Of a DNA stretch of 13,562 bases, positions 12,339 through 13,562 are shown piece after piece. The DNA comes from Patescibacteria group bacterium (GTDB taxonomy: Bacteria; Patescibacteriota; Microgenomatia; UBA10105), in contig DQGR01000087.1 of assembly GCA_003524845.1 (NCBI GenBank), positions 1 to 13,562 on the forward strand, given 5' to 3'. Made by a program: the position numbers and the translations under genes. A model generated the notes under the pieces. It did not search any database and was not told the origin of the DNA. It worked only from the letters and a program-made list of their open reading frames with translations. How positions within the stretch are numbered: position 1 is the first letter of the stretch; each line of letters opens with the position of its first letter.

Positions 12339-13562
12339 TTGAAAAACCGGTCTTTTTACTACAGGCTATTTATAATAATTGTTATAGGTTTTATATTGCG
12401 CTTTTACCAGTTGGGTGAGTTCCCACAGCCTGGGGAAACGCGCGACGAACTGCAGTATCCGTGGGCTGGTATCACTTTACTCAATACCGGTACTCCCACT
12501 TCCTGGTCGTATTTTGATAGCTACGAAAATCGCCAAAGCATTCAATTTGGCAAACAGGAATTCCGCTTAGTTACGCCGTGGTTTGATAAACCACTGCTCT
12601 ATCCATTGATAACCGGCACCTGGATGAAATTAAATGGTATCAATTCGATTTTTGACGTCAACTTTTTTACTTTGCGCCTGGTGCCACTCGGGCTAAGCGT
12701 AATCACCTTACTTTTAATTGCCACAATCACCAAACGAGCATTTGATCAAAACATCGCACTCCTTGCCACTCTCCTCTACGCCACGATTCCGAGTATTGTA
12801 TTTGCGAACCGGCTATCGTTAACTGAAAACTTACTGACGCCGCTTGTATTAACCAGCATTTTCTTTATACAACTATCTTTAAAACTTGGAATAATGAAGG
12901 GTGGCACGCACGAGGGATCCCAAACTGAGTCGCATTCAGTAGTCCCTGCCAGAATTGGCGGGTACTATGCGCGAAGTTTGGGACACGCGCGTGACACCCT
13001 ACCCGCCAAATTGGTGAGGATTCCGTTATTTAAAGCTATCCTTTTGGGAATTCTCTCTGGTCTCGCCTTTCATACTAAACAAACCGGCATCGTGATTGCC
13101 CTGTTTGTAATCGGATTTTATTTCTGGCAAAGAAGACTAAAAGAATTAGTTATAACTTCGGCTGTTTTTGCGTTGTTCGTGGTTTTGCATTTTGCCATCG
13201 TTACCCGCTACGATCTCAAGCTCTATCTCAATGTCATGTCTGATTTTCGCCATGGCCATACACTGGTCGGACTGCCGGAACTGCCCTTTGCCCTGTTTCG
13301 GTTTCAGGGCATTGGCCAACAGGACCGGCCATTTCTGGATGGCAGCCTGCTTCTCGGGTATCTGTTTCTGTTTACTTTACCGTGGTGGCAACATAAGCAA
13401 AGAGTGCATGCCACGTCATCCTGGAAAGGCAACGACCTTGATAGGATCTCAAAAGATGCTATCTCCACCGGCTGGCGGATCCAGCATGACGAACGGCCAA
13501 CTCACTTTCTTCATTCAACAATGATAATTTTTGCACCTGCTTTTCTCTATCTATTATTGCTC
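12339..13562 (+). CDS. GT-C (GT39/PMT-like) membrane glycosyltransferase, paralogue 2, 3' end outside window
   Basis: The frame starts at TTG 12339, the first start codon after an in-frame TAA at 12333-12335, and stays open for 408 codons to the window end. It aligns with the upstream gene over nearly its whole length: GETRDELQYPWAG (32-44) with GETADEFLYPWAG, TPWFDKPLLYPLITGTW, LLYATIPSIVFANRLSLTENLLTPL and LDGSLLLGYLFLF. So it is a tandem duplicate with the same acidic luminal loop (Glu33, Asp36, Glu37) and the same expected fold. Two stretches have no match in the paralogue, residues ~187-221 and ~359-385. They are hydrophilic, of odd composition, and coincide exactly with palindromic DNA elements. 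They keep the frame. Whether the enzyme still works is open; the first lies between membrane helices near a loop, which would make it tolerable. No Shine-Dalgarno is visible. Confidence 0.85.
   Translation, partial: MKNRSFYYRLFIIIVIGFILRFYQLGEFPQPGETRDELQYPWAGITLLNTGTPTSWSYFDSYENRQSIQFGKQEFRLVTPWFDKPLLYPLITGTWMKLNGINSIFDVNFFTLRLVPLGLSVITLLLIATITKRAFDQNIALLATLLYATIPSIVFANRLSLTENLLTPLVLTSIFFIQLSLKLGIMKGGTHEGSQTESHSVVPARIGGYYARSLGHARDTLPAKLVRIPLFKAILLGILSGLAFHTKQTGIVIALFVIGFYFWQRRLKELVITSAVFALFVVLHFAIVTRYDLKLYLNVMSDFRHGHTLVGLPELPFALFRFQGIGQQDRPFLDGSLLLGYLFLFTLPWWQHKQRVHATSSWKGNDLDRISKDAISTGWRIQHDERPTHFLHSTMIIFAPAFLYLLLL
12898..13000. mobile_element. Long imperfect hairpin element inserted in frame in the glycosyltransferase gene
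   Basis: The ends AGGGTGGCACGCACG (12898-12912) and CGCGCGTGACACCCT (12986-13000) are inverted repeats with 13 of 15 matches. Inside, TCCCAAACT (12918-12926) pairs perfectly with AGTTTGGGA (12975-12983), CGCAT (12931-12935) with ATGCG (12967-12971), AGTA with TACT, CCC with GGG, and GCCA (12948-12951) with TGGC around a GAAT tip. In addition TTGGCGGGTA (12955-12964) can pair with TACCCGCCAA (13000-13009). The tandem paralogue lacks this stretch, about 34 codons. I infer a mobile palindromic element; no coding capacity of its own. Confidence 0.65.
13414..13491. mobile_element. 78-nt cloverleaf-forming palindromic element inserted in frame in the glycosyltransferase gene
   Basis: Terminal inverted repeats CGTCATCCTGGA (13414-13425) and TCCAGCATGACG (13480-13491) match at 11 of 12 bases. 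Between them three hairpins follow one another with no spare base: AAGG-CAACGA-CCTT (13426-13439), GATAGGATCT-CAAA-AGATGCTATC (13440-13463, 9 of 10 pairs) and TCCACC-GGCT-GGCGGA (13464-13479, 5 of 6 pairs). The length is a multiple of three and adds 26 codons that the tandem paralogue lacks. It is not a tRNA: the closing stem has 12 pairs and there are no tRNA signature bases. Confidence 0.7.

Noticed and set aside
13414..13491. A tRNA gene (78 nt, cloverleaf)
   Set aside because: The closing stem has 12 pairs, there is no seven-pair acceptor stem, no anticodon arm of the right size, no TTC-type T-loop and no CCA end, and the stretch is read through by a coding frame.
13168..13524. A 118-codon plus-strand open frame
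   Set aside because: It lies in another frame of the glycosyltransferase paralogue, whose frame is supported along its whole length by alignment to the upstream copy.

Overview
The window looks like chromosomal DNA of an uncultured bacterium, most plausibly of the Candidate Phyla Radiation (Patescibacteria, perhaps Microgenomates-like). This rests on gene content and is inference: many GT-C type membrane glycosyltransferases with unusual luminal loops, a PTPS-related membrane protein, a large secreted protein ending in two SH3b domains, very compact spacing, and -10 boxes lying 6-8 nt in front of several start codons (leaderless transcripts). TGA, TAA and TAG all act as stops, so the standard bacterial code applies.

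Layout. (1) 1-1599: two overlapping genes for fibrous, repeat-built proteins. The first has a strictly alternating Ser-X tract and is cut by the window start. The second has twelve 14-residue repeats. Both end in the same ~45-residue 'RPxNPKxGTIG...LEIWxGxxWY' module. (2) 1675-2798: a Tat translocase operon, tatA-tatC-tatA. The last gene encodes only 50 residues. (3) 2848-5703, minus strand: a third, 47-residue TatA followed by a 901-residue surface protein with a Sec signal, coiled coil, two membrane segments and paired SH3b domains. (4) 5774-5974: a dead 5' stub of a TMTC-like glycosyltransferase gene, and next to it a divergent BrnT toxin / CopG-type antitoxin pair with a near-consensus promoter. 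(5) 6663-7874: a twin-arginine signal protein with a beta-propeller-like mature part, a likely client of the Tat system. (6) 7875-13562: four membrane GT-C like proteins, two on the minus strand as an operon and two tandem paralogues on the plus strand. The last paralogue runs off the window end.

The genes suggest a cell-envelope module: Tat export, surface-anchored fibres and SH3b proteins, and lipid-linked-sugar transferases that could glycosylate Ser-rich surface proteins. That functional link is inference. The most unusual observation is in the last gene. Compared with its tandem paralogue it carries two extra in-frame segments, and each is a palindromic DNA element: a ~103-nt long hairpin at 12898-13000, and a 78-nt element at 13414-13491 whose bases tile without gaps into an outer stem plus three hairpin arms (a cloverleaf). 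They look like small mobile palindromic elements tolerated inside a protein, comparable in concept to Rickettsia palindromic elements.
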